Source of the DNA: Dokdonia pacifica
GTDB taxonomy: Bacteria; Bacteroidota; Bacteroidia; Flavobacteriales; Flavobacteriaceae
Assembly: GCF_900188275.1 (NCBI RefSeq)
Contig: NZ_FZNY01000001.1
Location: 682,001-746,000, forward strand
Length of the DNA stretch: 64,000 bases
Reading direction: 5' to 3'
Shown here: positions 8,396 to 17,016 of the stretch, piece after piece
How the letters are laid out: every line of letters starts with the position of its first letter
Position numbering within the stretch: position 1 is the first letter of the stretch
The notes under the pieces: model-generated
Database searches by the model: none
What the model was told of the DNA's origin: nothing
Seen by the model: the letters and a program-made list of their open reading frames with translations, nothing else
Made by a program: the position numbers and the translations under genes

Positions 8396-8680
8396 ATGCC
8401 TAAAGACAAGTCCTGGAAACAACTCATCTTAGATCTCGCCAAAGCCATCTCTGAAAGTTTAAGTGGTACCTCACGAGCGAGAACTTGGCACCAACATGTA
8501 GTTCCGTATGAGAATGGCTGGGCTGTACGCCGTGAAGGGAATAAGCGGATTACCTCCAAACACCGCAAACAGAGTACAGCGATTAACAAAGCTAAAATCA
8601 TCGCTAAAAGAAAGAAAGCTGATGTGATTATTCATCGAGCCAGTGGCGGGATTCGAGAGCGGATTAGGTATGGGGATTAA
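8396..8680 (+). CDS. DUF2188-domain protein
   Basis: A 94-residue basic protein. I choose ATG 8396 (MPKDKSWKQL) because the longer reading from 8318 would overlap the start of the divergent trxA. Residues ~30-94 match the DUF2188 pattern: WHQHVVPYENGWAVRREG, then KQSTAINKAKIIAKRKKADV, then IIHRASGGIRERIRYGD. Its role is unknown. Its last 4 bases overlap the end of the convergent hsdR, so it may be tied to the restriction locus. Confidence 0.7.
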   Translation: MPKDKSWKQLILDLAKAISESLSGTSRARTWHQHVVPYENGWAVRREGNKRITSKHRKQSTAINKAKIIAKRKKADVIIHRASGGIRERIRYGD

Positions 8681-11646
8681 TAATATTCCTTTATATAAGC
8701 ATAAGCCCTCTCAAACAAAGTTTGATCCTTATGTAATTTATATTTTAGTAACGCTTTACGCAATGACTTTTGTACTTCTCTCTCTCCTGAACTTGTTTTT
8801 TGCCATCCTGGAAAACGAACAACTCTAACTATAGCATCAATATCTTCAACAATACGCTCTACAACTGCTGGTGTCTTATCTGTTTTTAGTTCTAAAAATA
8901 ACTCTGTTAATGCTGCTTTTGGTGTCTTTTCTATTAATAGTTCTTCTAATTCTTTTTCTGCTTCAACAGTTTCTTTTGCCAACTTACAAAGCTCTTTTAC
9001 AAACTCTATTGAGGTAATTAATCCTTGTTCCGCTTGATCTCGAAGTTCTTCAAGACGTTCACTTAAAGATTTAAACTTAGGATTACCCGCGTTCTTCTTG
9101 AAACGCTTTATTAAAAGTTTCTCTAATTTTTTGGCGTTTTTAGGGTCTGGGTTATTGAATATATCCTCAATTACATCAGCATCTAATATAAATTCGTCTA
9201 AGTGATGAACTTCTCCTACATGTACGTTTTCATGAATCAACTTTGTCGTTTCTGCTCCTAAAGAGAACCAAAGTAATTTCCCAATATTATCAGCTGCAGG
9301 TTTAACGGACTCAAACACCTGAGACAACCATTTATAATCTTCTTGATATATGTTTAAAATAGTGTCTGGAGATAAAGATTCCCAAAGTTTAGATAAGAAT
9401 TTATAATCCTTTGCAAAGGCATCTTTTTTATCATTATTTCCTATTGCATTTTGAGCAGCTTCCAAACCTTCAAAACCTTGTATTGTTCTATCAACGCTTT
9501 CAAAATGAGATAATGTATCTCTCATTGCTTGAGGCAGTTTATCTCTTAATTCTGAAAGATTAGAGATTACGGTCTGTATACTTTCTTCGTCAAATTGCAG
9601 TGCTTTTGCGGCATCATCAAAGACTCCAAAATAATCTACAACACGACCAAAAGATTTTTCAGGATATAATCTATTAGTTCTACAGATTGCTTGAAGTAGT
9701 GTATGATCTTTGATAGATTTATCTAGATACATGGTTTGTAAAATAGGCGCATCAAAACCTGTTAAGAGTTTTGCCGTTACAATGATAAACTGCAAATCAG
9801 ATAATGCATCATTAAACTCATCTACTATTTTTTCTTGCTGACTCTTATCAATTCCCCATTTTTGTTTGAATTCTAGAGGATCGTTTGAAGATGTTGAAAT
9901 CACCACGCGACTCGCTTCTACAGGGAAATACTTATCCAACTCTTCTTTATATTGTACACATGCATACCTATCTGGGGTCACAATCATTGCTTTAAAACCA
10001 TGTGGTGCCACTTTCTCTTTAAAGTGAGTAGCAATGTCTTTCGCAATTTTAGCCACACGTTCTGGCGATTTTAAAAAAGCAGCCATTTTTGCTGATTTCT
10101 TATTTAAAGCATCTGCTTCTTCATCGGTTAAAGCGGTACTTTCTTTAAATTCTGCAAAGGCTTTATCCAGGGTTTCTTTGTCTACATGCACATCGACCAA
10201 TCGAGGTTCAAAATGCAAAGGCAGGGTTGCATTATCTCTAATAGAATCATGGAAGGTGTACCGTGACATATATCCTCCTTCATCTTCTTCTGCTCCAAAA
10301 GCCCAAAACGTATTTTTATCTGCTTTATTCACAGGAGTTCCTGTTAAACCAAACAGGAAGGCATTAGGTAATGCAGCACGCATTTGACGCCCTAAATCAC
10401 CTTCTTGTGTTCTATGCGCTTCATCTACCAGAACAATAATGTTCTCGCGCGTATTCATATTAGGTTTGGCATCTCTAAACTTAAAAATCATAGAAATGAT
10501 AATCTTCCGTGTATCATTTTCTAATAATGTTTGAAGCTGTTTGATATTATCTGTTGTCTCTACATTAGAAATATCTGCTGCATTAAACGTGCCTGTGATT
10601 TGGGTATCTAGATCCGTTCTATCAACGAGTACTATAACGGTTGGGCTTTTCAACTCTTTCTCGCGTCTCAATTTTTGAGCAGCAAATACCATTAATAAGG
10701 ATTTGCCAGAGCCTTGAAAATGCCAAAGAAGTCCTTTTTTTATCTTTCCCTCTTTTACACGATCTACAATTTTATTTGCTCCTTCGTATTGTTGAAATCT
10801 GGGGATTATCTTGATACGTTGCTTCTTTTTATTGGTCGTGAATAATGAAAAATTTTGTAGAATATCTAATACCCGTTTTGGATGTAACAGATCAGATAAT
10901 TCTTTCCCTACTTCCCCAAGTCCTAAACGTTTTGCAATAGCATCTTCATCATTTTCTAATCGCCAAGGTGCCCAATAATCTAAAGGCGTTCTAATCGCCC
11001 CATAATAGAGTTCTTTTCCTTCTGTAGCAAAAGATAAAATATTTGGTACAAATAATTGTGAAACAGCATTCTCATAGATATCATGAACCTCATGTGCACC
11101 ATCTAACCAACTTATGGCAGAACGTATAGGTGTTTTTGCCTCTCCAATAATGACAGGAATCCCATTGATAAATAATACCACATCGGGAATTTTGGTTTCA
11201 CGATGATGAATACGAAACTGTGTCGTGGCTATAAAATCATTATTCTTTAGCTCTTCAAAATCTATTAATCGTACAGGTACATGACGATTATTTTCGCCGA
11301 AAGGCATGGTTTTATCACCTTGTAACCATTTAAAAAATTCTTCGTTGGCACGTACTAAACCTACTTGATGCACAGAAATTAAGATGGCACGTAGTTTATA
11401 AATCACTTCATCAGCCAGATCTGGATTTGCTGTGATTTCAGGATTTAATCGAATTAAAGCAACCTTTAGATCACTTTCTATTAAAACTTCATTAACGGAG
11501 CGTTGTAACTCTTGTGGGGATTTATAGTGCCACGAACTTGTAGTGTAAGGGTCATTATCTTCCGCGATTTCTTGGGTATTTAAATTAATACCTGTGAGTT
11601 GCTTAATGATGTAGTTTTCTACACTGTTTAGTTCGTTGAAACTCAT
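8677..11646 (-). CDS. hsdR: Type I restriction enzyme, R subunit
   Basis: A 989-residue HsdR, the motor and nuclease of a type I restriction complex that cuts unmodified DNA far from the recognition site. The N-terminal PD-ExK nuclease shows Asp155 (IPDVV) and E169-A-K171 (IIGEAK). The helicase motor follows: Walker A-like FQGSGKS at 310-316, DEAH box at 408-411, then LTGTPV and the motif V/VI region (LLTGFDAPILQTMYLDK; LLQAICRTNRLYP). The C-terminal ~250 residues are helical, as usual for binding the methylase. It is last in the eight-gene leftward operon, 3 bases after the HNH gene. All motifs look intact. Confidence 0.95.
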   Translation of the reverse strand: MSFNELNSVENYIIKQLTGINLNTQEIAEDNDPYTTSSWHYKSPQELQRSVNEVLIESDLKVALIRLNPEITANPDLADEVIYKLRAILISVHQVGLVRANEEFFKWLQGDKTMPFGENNRHVPVRLIDFEELKNNDFIATTQFRIHHRETKIPDVVLFINGIPVIIGEAKTPIRSAISWLDGAHEVHDIYENAVSQLFVPNILSFATEGKELYYGAIRTPLDYWAPWRLENDEDAIAKRLGLGEVGKELSDLLHPKRVLDILQNFSLFTTNKKKQRIKIIPRFQQYEGANKIVDRVKEGKIKKGLLWHFQGSGKSLLMVFAAQKLRREKELKSPTVIVLVDRTDLDTQITGTFNAADISNVETTDNIKQLQTLLENDTRKIIISMIFKFRDAKPNMNTRENIIVLVDEAHRTQEGDLGRQMRAALPNAFLFGLTGTPVNKADKNTFWAFGAEEDEGGYMSRYTFHDSIRDNATLPLHFEPRLVDVHVDKETLDKAFAEFKESTALTDEEADALNKKSAKMAAFLKSPERVAKIAKDIATHFKEKVAPHGFKAMIVTPDRYACVQYKEELDKYFPVEASRVVISTSSNDPLEFKQKWGIDKSQQEKIVDEFNDALSDLQFIIVTAKLLTGFDAPILQTMYLDKSIKDHTLLQAICRTNRLYPEKSFGRVVDYFGVFDDAAKALQFDEESIQTVISNLSELRDKLPQAMRDTLSHFESVDRTIQGFEGLEAAQNAIGNNDKKDAFAKDYKFLSKLWESLSPDTILNIYQEDYKWLSQVFESVKPAADNIGKLLWFSLGAETTKLIHENVHVGEVHHLDEFILDADVIEDIFNNPDPKNAKKLEKLLIKRFKKNAGNPKFKSLSERLEELRDQAEQGLITSIEFVKELCKLAKETVEAEKELEELLIEKTPKAALTELFLELKTDKTPAVVERIVEDIDAIVRVVRFPGWQKTSSGEREVQKSLRKALLKYKLHKDQTLFERAYAYIKEYY

Positions 11647-11649
11647 CTG

Positions 11650-12552
11650 TTAAATAGATTTAAATGCCGCTAATACTATATTTCTAATACTGCTTGCTAA
11701 ATATGGCAATACAATAGCTGAAAAGTTTTGATGCGACTTTACAATAAACTTTCTTAATAAAGTATGCGTACTCTTTTCATTACTAGCATTAATAATTAAT
11801 TGGTTGATCTGGAAAATGATTTGTTGCACAAATTGATCATCATTATATATCCCATCACCTAACATTACAAAAGCACTTTCAACAGATTGTTTAAAAGGAT
11901 TGATTACATTTTCAACTCTTTCCAATCTTAATTCTTGGCGATTTAACAAACAAACTTCTATTGTTCCGTCACCTCTATTTTGAGTATCAACACCTTTTAT
12001 TCTAATTCCATTTCCAGATGGATCAATAAAAAAGCCAAAAAATAAATCTGGATTATCCACCTCAGGATGTAATAAATAAGGAATTTCATTCATTAATGGA
12101 TTGTTTTGCGCCTTCTGATGATCTTCGTCTAATTGATTATTAGCTAAAAAACTTGGAGTATAAACCCTATTCCCAATAATTGGGAATTTACTATGTTTAG
12201 CTCCCTCTCGATTACATTTCACACATGAAGGAAGTAGATTAGTCCATTCATAGCACAACCAATAATAACCATTATGGGCATTATCTTCTGCCACTTTCTT
12301 TTTAGGCCTATAGTGTTCTATATCTGCCTTTGCGAGACGTTCACAATAAGCACATTTATTGTGATAACTTAATGCTAATTGATCCTCAACCCTAGACCTT
12401 TTTTCATCTGGATCTCCATAAGATTCTCTATAAATCTTATCTGTAATATTATCCTTAGACATATTAGTTGCAATCTCTAATATAGCATCAGCAGTTGCTT
12501 GACTAGATAAAGTAGCTGTTTTATGGTTTTCAGGTTTAATTACAAATCTCAT
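11650..12552 (-). CDS. HNH nuclease, PtuB / TIGR02646-like
   Basis: A 300-residue HNH endonuclease. The zinc/HNH region covers residues 67-125: C67-x2-C70 (CAYCE), E79-H80 (IEHYRPKK), E102-W103-T104-N105-L106 and C110-x2-C113-N114 (PSCVKCN), followed by KHSKFPI. This layout is that of the TIGR02646 family, whose members are PtuB nucleases of Septu defence and of retron Ec78-type systems. Its start overlaps the end of the AAA ATPase gene by 4 bases, which fits the usual PtuA-PtuB order. Here the pair is embedded between hsdS and hsdR. The C-terminal ~150 residues are not recognised. It probably cuts DNA or RNA on a signal from the ATPase. Confidence 0.85.
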   Translation of the reverse strand: MRFVIKPENHKTATLSSQATADAILEIATNMSKDNITDKIYRESYGDPDEKRSRVEDQLALSYHNKCAYCERLAKADIEHYRPKKKVAEDNAHNGYYWLCYEWTNLLPSCVKCNREGAKHSKFPIIGNRVYTPSFLANNQLDEDHQKAQNNPLMNEIPYLLHPEVDNPDLFFGFFIDPSGNGIRIKGVDTQNRGDGTIEVCLLNRQELRLERVENVINPFKQSVESAFVMLGDGIYNDDQFVQQIIFQINQLIINASNEKSTHTLLRKFIVKSHQNFSAIVLPYLASSIRNIVLAAFKSI

Positions 12553-14780
12553 TTTCTTTTATTTTCAAATCTTTCTATTAAAGCTTTTTCTTTTTCGTCT
12601 GTTATAAATTCTTTTATTTTATTTTCTAATTTGTCTACAAACTCAACTTCGGCAAAAGTGTTTTCTGTTCTAATTAAAGCTCCTTTTTCCCTGTTATCAT
12701 TAGTAATATCATCCATGCCAAAAATGGGTGACGTTAAAATAGTATTTGGCAATAACTCTTCGAGATATATCTTATCATCAACTCTTTGCGTATAAACGCC
12801 TCTTTCCCAATCTCGTTTTACTACAAAAACAGCTGAATTTTTAGGAGCACCTAATAATGGAATCGGACTATGTGTGGTCACTATAAATTGTAGTAATGGA
12901 AATGTTTCCGAGAGTGTCACGATGAGGTCTTTTTGCGCTTTTGGATGAAGGTGTAAATCTATTTCGTCTATTAAAACAATACCTCTTAACTCTGAGGGGT
13001 CAATTTCTTTAGGTTGTTGGTGAAATAAACGGATTATGATATCTGAAACTAGATTTAATATATTTTTATTTCCCGAAGACAATTCATCCCATCTTAAGGT
13101 CATTAACTCATCTGAACCTTCAGATCGAATAAGGTATTTAACATCAAACTTATTGCGACTTTTTTGTTCGTATTGTACCTTACGCAAGTCTGGAATAATC
13201 TCAGGAAGAAGTGACATGATACGCCGTATTCTGGATTCTACTATCTTGTGATTTCTTGTCTTCTTATTAGCGTTCTTCGTCCACAATTCCAATTGTTTAT
13301 CAAAACTCAACAATTTTGCTCCATTTTCAAAAAGAGATGCGAATGATCCTACTTTACTCAGTGATTTTCTAAAGGTCTCTTCATTTATAAGATTTGATGT
13401 CTGTTCCAAACGATAGGGCCCGTACATGGCTAATCCTCTGGAAACGACGGCTCTTTTTGCTCGTACATTTTCATTTTGATATCTATTAAACGATATTTCT
13501 CTTCCTTGTGTAATTAAAGTTGCATTTACCTCAAAGATTTTACTCCTTATTTCTTTAGGACTCAGTGTACGATTCCCTAAAGCGGTTCCAATAGTACGTA
13601 ATAACATCGTTTTCCCTGAGCCGTTTTCCCCTGTAATAAACACCCATTTGGCATTTCCAACATTTATGTTTTCTTCTTTAATAAGACCGAAATTCTTGAT
13701 TGAAATTTCTTGCAGATAATCAGCTTTCCCTTCATCTTCTATCGAATATAGAGTTAATTCTGGTAGGTTATTATTATTTTGTCGATATCTGAATAGATTA
13801 TTGAGTCGATTATTGAACTCCTCTTCAGGAAATTTAATAATCATATCTCCACTTAAGCGATCTTTTTGTGTAATGGTTGTCCTTTGAAATTCTTCCAACA
13901 AATTATTGATAGAGTGATAATCAGTCTTTAAAAACGCACCTAAACAATTGATGTAATCTGTAAATTGAAAATTGTCATATTTCTTTATAAATAAGCTTTC
14001 TTGTTGTTCTACGTCTAATTTCTGTTGAAGGACATTATTAATATTTAAAAAGTTTTTTAAGCTTTTATAAATATCTGTTTGAATGATTAATCTACAATGT
14101 CTATTAGGATTTATCAAAAATGATATAACAGGTCTTTTATGGATATGATCCATCCCTGTCCAAAAAGAAATAGCTACAGTTTCTTCTCCATAAAACCAAT
14201 AACCTTTATCTAAGTTACTTCTGTTATTTGAGTCTCTAATTACAAACGTAAATTCTGGATCTTCATCAGATTTATCTAACAAAAAATTGAATAACTCCTC
14301 ATGTAAATCAAAATAATCACCATCTTTTTCAAGATTAGAACTGATCTCTTCAAGTCGATAATAAATTAAATCAAAAGATGGATGTGCATCATTGATGAGT
14401 CTAATTTTATCTAAACCAAAATTGGGTCTAACGGTTTTCACGGTTCCATATCTGCCACCTCCAATTGTTGCATTTTGGATACCGTATCTTGTTACGCCTT
14501 CTCTTGGGTTATCCATATCATAATAAACCCATTCATCAACTATTGTTCTCAATGAAAACTTTTTCTTAGGGTTTTCGTATTGTTCAATAACAACTCCATA
14601 AGCAACAAAATGTTGCTTATATTTTAATATTAGCACATCTCCTTTTTCAATTGAAAAATAAGTTCCTTTCTGAGTTGTGTTGGGATGTAGCGCAAATTCA
14701 CTAGAATCGATAATATCCTTGAAATTACTTTCAATATAATCTGATCCTGGTTTACCTGCACTAACAACAAAAAAATTCAT
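12549..14780 (-). CDS. AAA ATPase (PtuA/OLD-like) with EVE/PUA-like N-terminus
   Basis: A 743-residue protein. The ABC/SMC-type ATPase half has Walker A GENGSGKT at 384-391, a signature-like ELSSGNK at ~566-572, Walker B VLIDEIDLHLHP at ~602-613 and a TTHSPIPLL switch at ~635. This is the pattern of PtuA, RloC-like and OLD-like defence ATPases; no TOPRIM domain follows. The N-terminal ~130 residues (FFVVSAGKPGSDYIESNF ... KGDVLILKYKQHFVAYGVVI) look like an EVE/PUA-like domain of the kind that reads modified bases in type IV restriction enzymes; this is my inference from sequence feel. Residues ~130-350 are unassigned. It is translationally coupled to the HNH gene. Confidence 0.8.
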   Translation of the reverse strand: MNFFVVSAGKPGSDYIESNFKDIIDSSEFALHPNTTQKGTYFSIEKGDVLILKYKQHFVAYGVVIEQYENPKKKFSLRTIVDEWVYYDMDNPREGVTRYGIQNATIGGGRYGTVKTVRPNFGLDKIRLINDAHPSFDLIYYRLEEISSNLEKDGDYFDLHEELFNFLLDKSDEDPEFTFVIRDSNNRSNLDKGYWFYGEETVAISFWTGMDHIHKRPVISFLINPNRHCRLIIQTDIYKSLKNFLNINNVLQQKLDVEQQESLFIKKYDNFQFTDYINCLGAFLKTDYHSINNLLEEFQRTTITQKDRLSGDMIIKFPEEEFNNRLNNLFRYRQNNNNLPELTLYSIEDEGKADYLQEISIKNFGLIKEENINVGNAKWVFITGENGSGKTMLLRTIGTALGNRTLSPKEIRSKIFEVNATLITQGREISFNRYQNENVRAKRAVVSRGLAMYGPYRLEQTSNLINEETFRKSLSKVGSFASLFENGAKLLSFDKQLELWTKNANKKTRNHKIVESRIRRIMSLLPEIIPDLRKVQYEQKSRNKFDVKYLIRSEGSDELMTLRWDELSSGNKNILNLVSDIIIRLFHQQPKEIDPSELRGIVLIDEIDLHLHPKAQKDLIVTLSETFPLLQFIVTTHSPIPLLGAPKNSAVFVVKRDWERGVYTQRVDDKIYLEELLPNTILTSPIFGMDDITNDNREKGALIRTENTFAEVEFVDKLENKIKEFITDEKEKALIERFENKRK

Positions 14781-14793
14781 ACTTCTATTATTT

Positions 14794-14821
14794 TAAAACA
14801 CCTGATTAATTAAACTCTTTT
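14794..14821. repeat. 28-bp direct repeat, copy downstream of HEPN-like gene
   Basis: Identical over 28 bases to 15785-15812 (begins TAAAACACCTGATTAATTAA). On the minus strand it still reads KSLINQVF-stop, a ghost of the hsdS 3' end, although here it supplies the last codons and stop of the HEPN-like gene in another frame. Confidence 0.9.
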
Positions 14822-15780
14822 TCACTCCAACAATTCTCATATACTTTTTTCTCCAAATTCCATAATGCTTCTTGGCTGTTAATCTGCTTAAACATATCTA
14901 TATCATTTTGAGAAACTTTATCAATATCAGCATTATATTGTTTGAGTAATTCAACATCATTCTTCTTCTTCGTTACATACATTTTAAATACACATCCGTT
15001 ATCTTCTTTACCAACAATAGTCATTTTATCTATTTTGAATTCCGTAAGTCCTACAATAAGAGGTTTATTAAACCTATGTTCTGTTAAGCTATTATATGCA
15101 TTTGTTATAACTGGATTTACATATAAGAGTAAAAGCTTGCGATTCCCTTTTTGAAAATATTTGAATAGATAAACAACATCGACAAGTAGTTTTCCCTTAT
15201 GACATTCGAACACATACAATCCCTTTTGAAATGCAGATAATGCAGTCTCTAATTGATTATTTTTTTGATGAACCTTTTTAAGTGTCTTGGTATCTAGAAA
15301 CAATTGATTGATAATATTAATAAATAACATGATATTATTATTAGTTCTACCTGCTATCCCCATCAAACTTCTTTGATCAGGATGCATTTTCATATTTCTA
15401 ATATTACGTGCTCTATCAAAATCTGATTTCAAAAACGACAACTCATCGATAGCGCACATCTCATCAATTAACGTACTTAAATTTTTATCACGAACAACTC
15501 CTTTTTTGTTAGGAGGCAACTTTACATCAATGCTAAGTTGTTTTGCCTTTAGTTTTACAGCCATTTCCATTACTAACAATGCTTTTGACATTGCTTCATC
15601 ATACATCGGGTAATGAAAATAAGAATGTGCCATTATATAACTTATCGTTATATACGATTTTACGATATCATCTGGGACATTGTCATGAAACTTTCCAACC
15701 ACAACATATTTTTCAACAAATTCTTCTTTAGTTTTAATTCCTAAAGCATTCCATGTCTCATCTGACTCATAATATCCCAT
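14806..15780 (-). CDS. Candidate HEPN-domain protein inserted in the hsd operon
   Basis: A 324-residue soluble protein with no family I can name. Residues ~40-160 are helical and carry R128-N129-M-K-M-H133 (RARNIRNMKMHPDQRSLMG), matching the R-x4-6-H active-site motif with a polar residue after Arg that marks HEPN ribonucleases. The preceding helices (YMAHSYFHYPMYDEAMSKAL, then LLVMEMAVKLKAKQ) also fit HEPN or DUF4145-like folds. The C-terminal half (~190-324) is beta-rich with KGKLLVDVVYLFKYFQKG. It sits 3 bases after hsdS and 25 bases before the AAA gene, bounded by a perfect 28-bp repeat of the hsdS end. Best guess is an RNA-cutting effector or partner; unproven. Confidence 0.6.
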   Translation of the reverse strand: MGYYESDETWNALGIKTKEEFVEKYVVVGKFHDNVPDDIVKSYITISYIMAHSYFHYPMYDEAMSKALLVMEMAVKLKAKQLSIDVKLPPNKKGVVRDKNLSTLIDEMCAIDELSFLKSDFDRARNIRNMKMHPDQRSLMGIAGRTNNNIMLFINIINQLFLDTKTLKKVHQKNNQLETALSAFQKGLYVFECHKGKLLVDVVYLFKYFQKGNRKLLLLYVNPVITNAYNSLTEHRFNKPLIVGLTEFKIDKMTIVGKEDNGCVFKMYVTKKKNDVELLKQYNADIDKVSQNDIDMFKQINSQEALWNLEKKVYENCWSEKEFN

Positions 15781-15783
15781 CCC

Positions 15784-17016
15784 CTAAAACACCTGATTAA
15801 TTAAACTCTTTTGTAATGCTTTACTCCTTGATATTTTTTCTTCTAAACTAAAAACATTATTAGAAATTTTTTCAAGTTTTTCAGCAATTTTGACTTGATC
15901 TTCCTTATCAATTTTTGGAACTTTTACTTTAGCTAAATCTGAATTATAAATATGCATAACAGTTGCTCCTGTTCCATACTTGTTTAGTTGCTGTCTAACA
16001 AATTGTGAATTCATTAAATAACCTAAATAATAACCATCCATATCGTAAGGTCTAAACAATAAGGTATCACTTCCTGCGTAAGCTTCTATGTCATCAATAA
16101 AAGCAGCCGATTTACCTATTTCTGTTATAGTTTCACCCGAACCTGCAAAAAGAATATCATTCTTCTTGAGTAAAAAACTTTTCGCTTTGACTTCTTCTGA
16201 AATGAATGAATTGAAATTCCTAATTACCCTATGATGCTTAGTATATAATTCTCCATATCTGACACAAGGTAAACCTTGAGTTTTAACATCAGCTTTTGGT
16301 ATTCCTTTTCCTTTTAATAACTCCCCAAGTTCGACTAATGGAACTAATTCACTTTTTTTAGAAAATTCATCTAAAACTTCACGAATAACTTTTCCTTTCA
16401 AAGAAATACCATGAATTTCATTTTCGATATTTGAATTTAAAGTAGCTTCAATCTTATTTAACGCTAAAATATCCCTCTCAACAACCTCATCCATCGCCCA
16501 AAGTAATTCTGCAAGTTTGGCTTGTTGGTCTTTGGGTGGTAGTAGGAATTCATATTTAGCAATATCCTTCCAATTGATATATGGGTTAACAGAACCTTTA
16601 GAGTTCTTAATTGAGTTTTCTGTAAAACCCTCAGACATCATTATAAAAGGCAATAATCTTTTGTCAATTTTAGTTTCATTTGCTTTTATTACAAATGTTG
16701 TATTGGAGGTTATACCATCAAAATCTGCAATAGCAACTTTTCTTAAATACGTTCTTCGTGAACCATATAAAATATCTCCTTTTTCAAACTTTCTTATGAA
16801 AGCAGGACCTAAATATTCATCTGTTAAATCTCCCCATTTTCTAATATGAAGATCTTTCGACCCCATATGCTCACCTTTAATATATCGTGTTAGATTAGTA
16901 TTTTCACGGTCCACTTTACCCTTTTGTTGAATAGCAACATCACCAAACTTAGTTAGCTTCCACTTACTTTTATCTAAACAAAGTTCTTTATTTGTATTTT
17001 CTAATATTTCACACAT
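15784..17016 (-). CDS. hsdS: Type I restriction-modification specificity subunit
   Basis: A 410-residue HsdS that gives sequence recognition to the methylase and nuclease complexes. Two target recognition domains are visible: ~15-165 (WKLTKFGDVAIQQKGKV ... SVNPYINWKDIAKYEFLLPP) and ~225-370 (VPLVELGELLKGKGIPKADV ... GTGATVMHIYNSDLAKVKVP). Each is followed by a helical spacer (DQQAKLAELLWAMDEVVERD; DQVKIAEKLEKISNNVFSLE). The end KSLINQVF is the usual HsdS terminus. It begins directly after the stop of the upstream hsdM. Its 3' 28 bases are duplicated beyond the next gene. Confidence 0.93.
   Translation of the reverse strand: MCEILENTNKELCLDKSKWKLTKFGDVAIQQKGKVDRENTNLTRYIKGEHMGSKDLHIRKWGDLTDEYLGPAFIRKFEKGDILYGSRRTYLRKVAIADFDGITSNTTFVIKANETKIDKRLLPFIMMSEGFTENSIKNSKGSVNPYINWKDIAKYEFLLPPKDQQAKLAELLWAMDEVVERDILALNKIEATLNSNIENEIHGISLKGKVIREVLDEFSKKSELVPLVELGELLKGKGIPKADVKTQGLPCVRYGELYTKHHRVIRNFNSFISEEVKAKSFLLKKNDILFAGSGETITEIGKSAAFIDDIEAYAGSDTLLFRPYDMDGYYLGYLMNSQFVRQQLNKYGTGATVMHIYNSDLAKVKVPKIDKEDQVKIAEKLEKISNNVFSLEEKISRSKALQKSLINQVF
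15785..15812. repeat. 28-bp direct repeat, copy at the hsdS 3' end
   Basis: Perfect match to 14794-14821; encodes the last residues of HsdS (KSLINQVF). The two copies start 991 bases apart and bound the HEPN-like gene. Confidence 0.9.

Noticed and set aside
11650-14780. Retron (Ec78-like) because of the PtuAB-like pair
   Set aside because: No reverse transcriptase gene or msr/msd-like region lies nearby; the neighbours are type I R-M genes.
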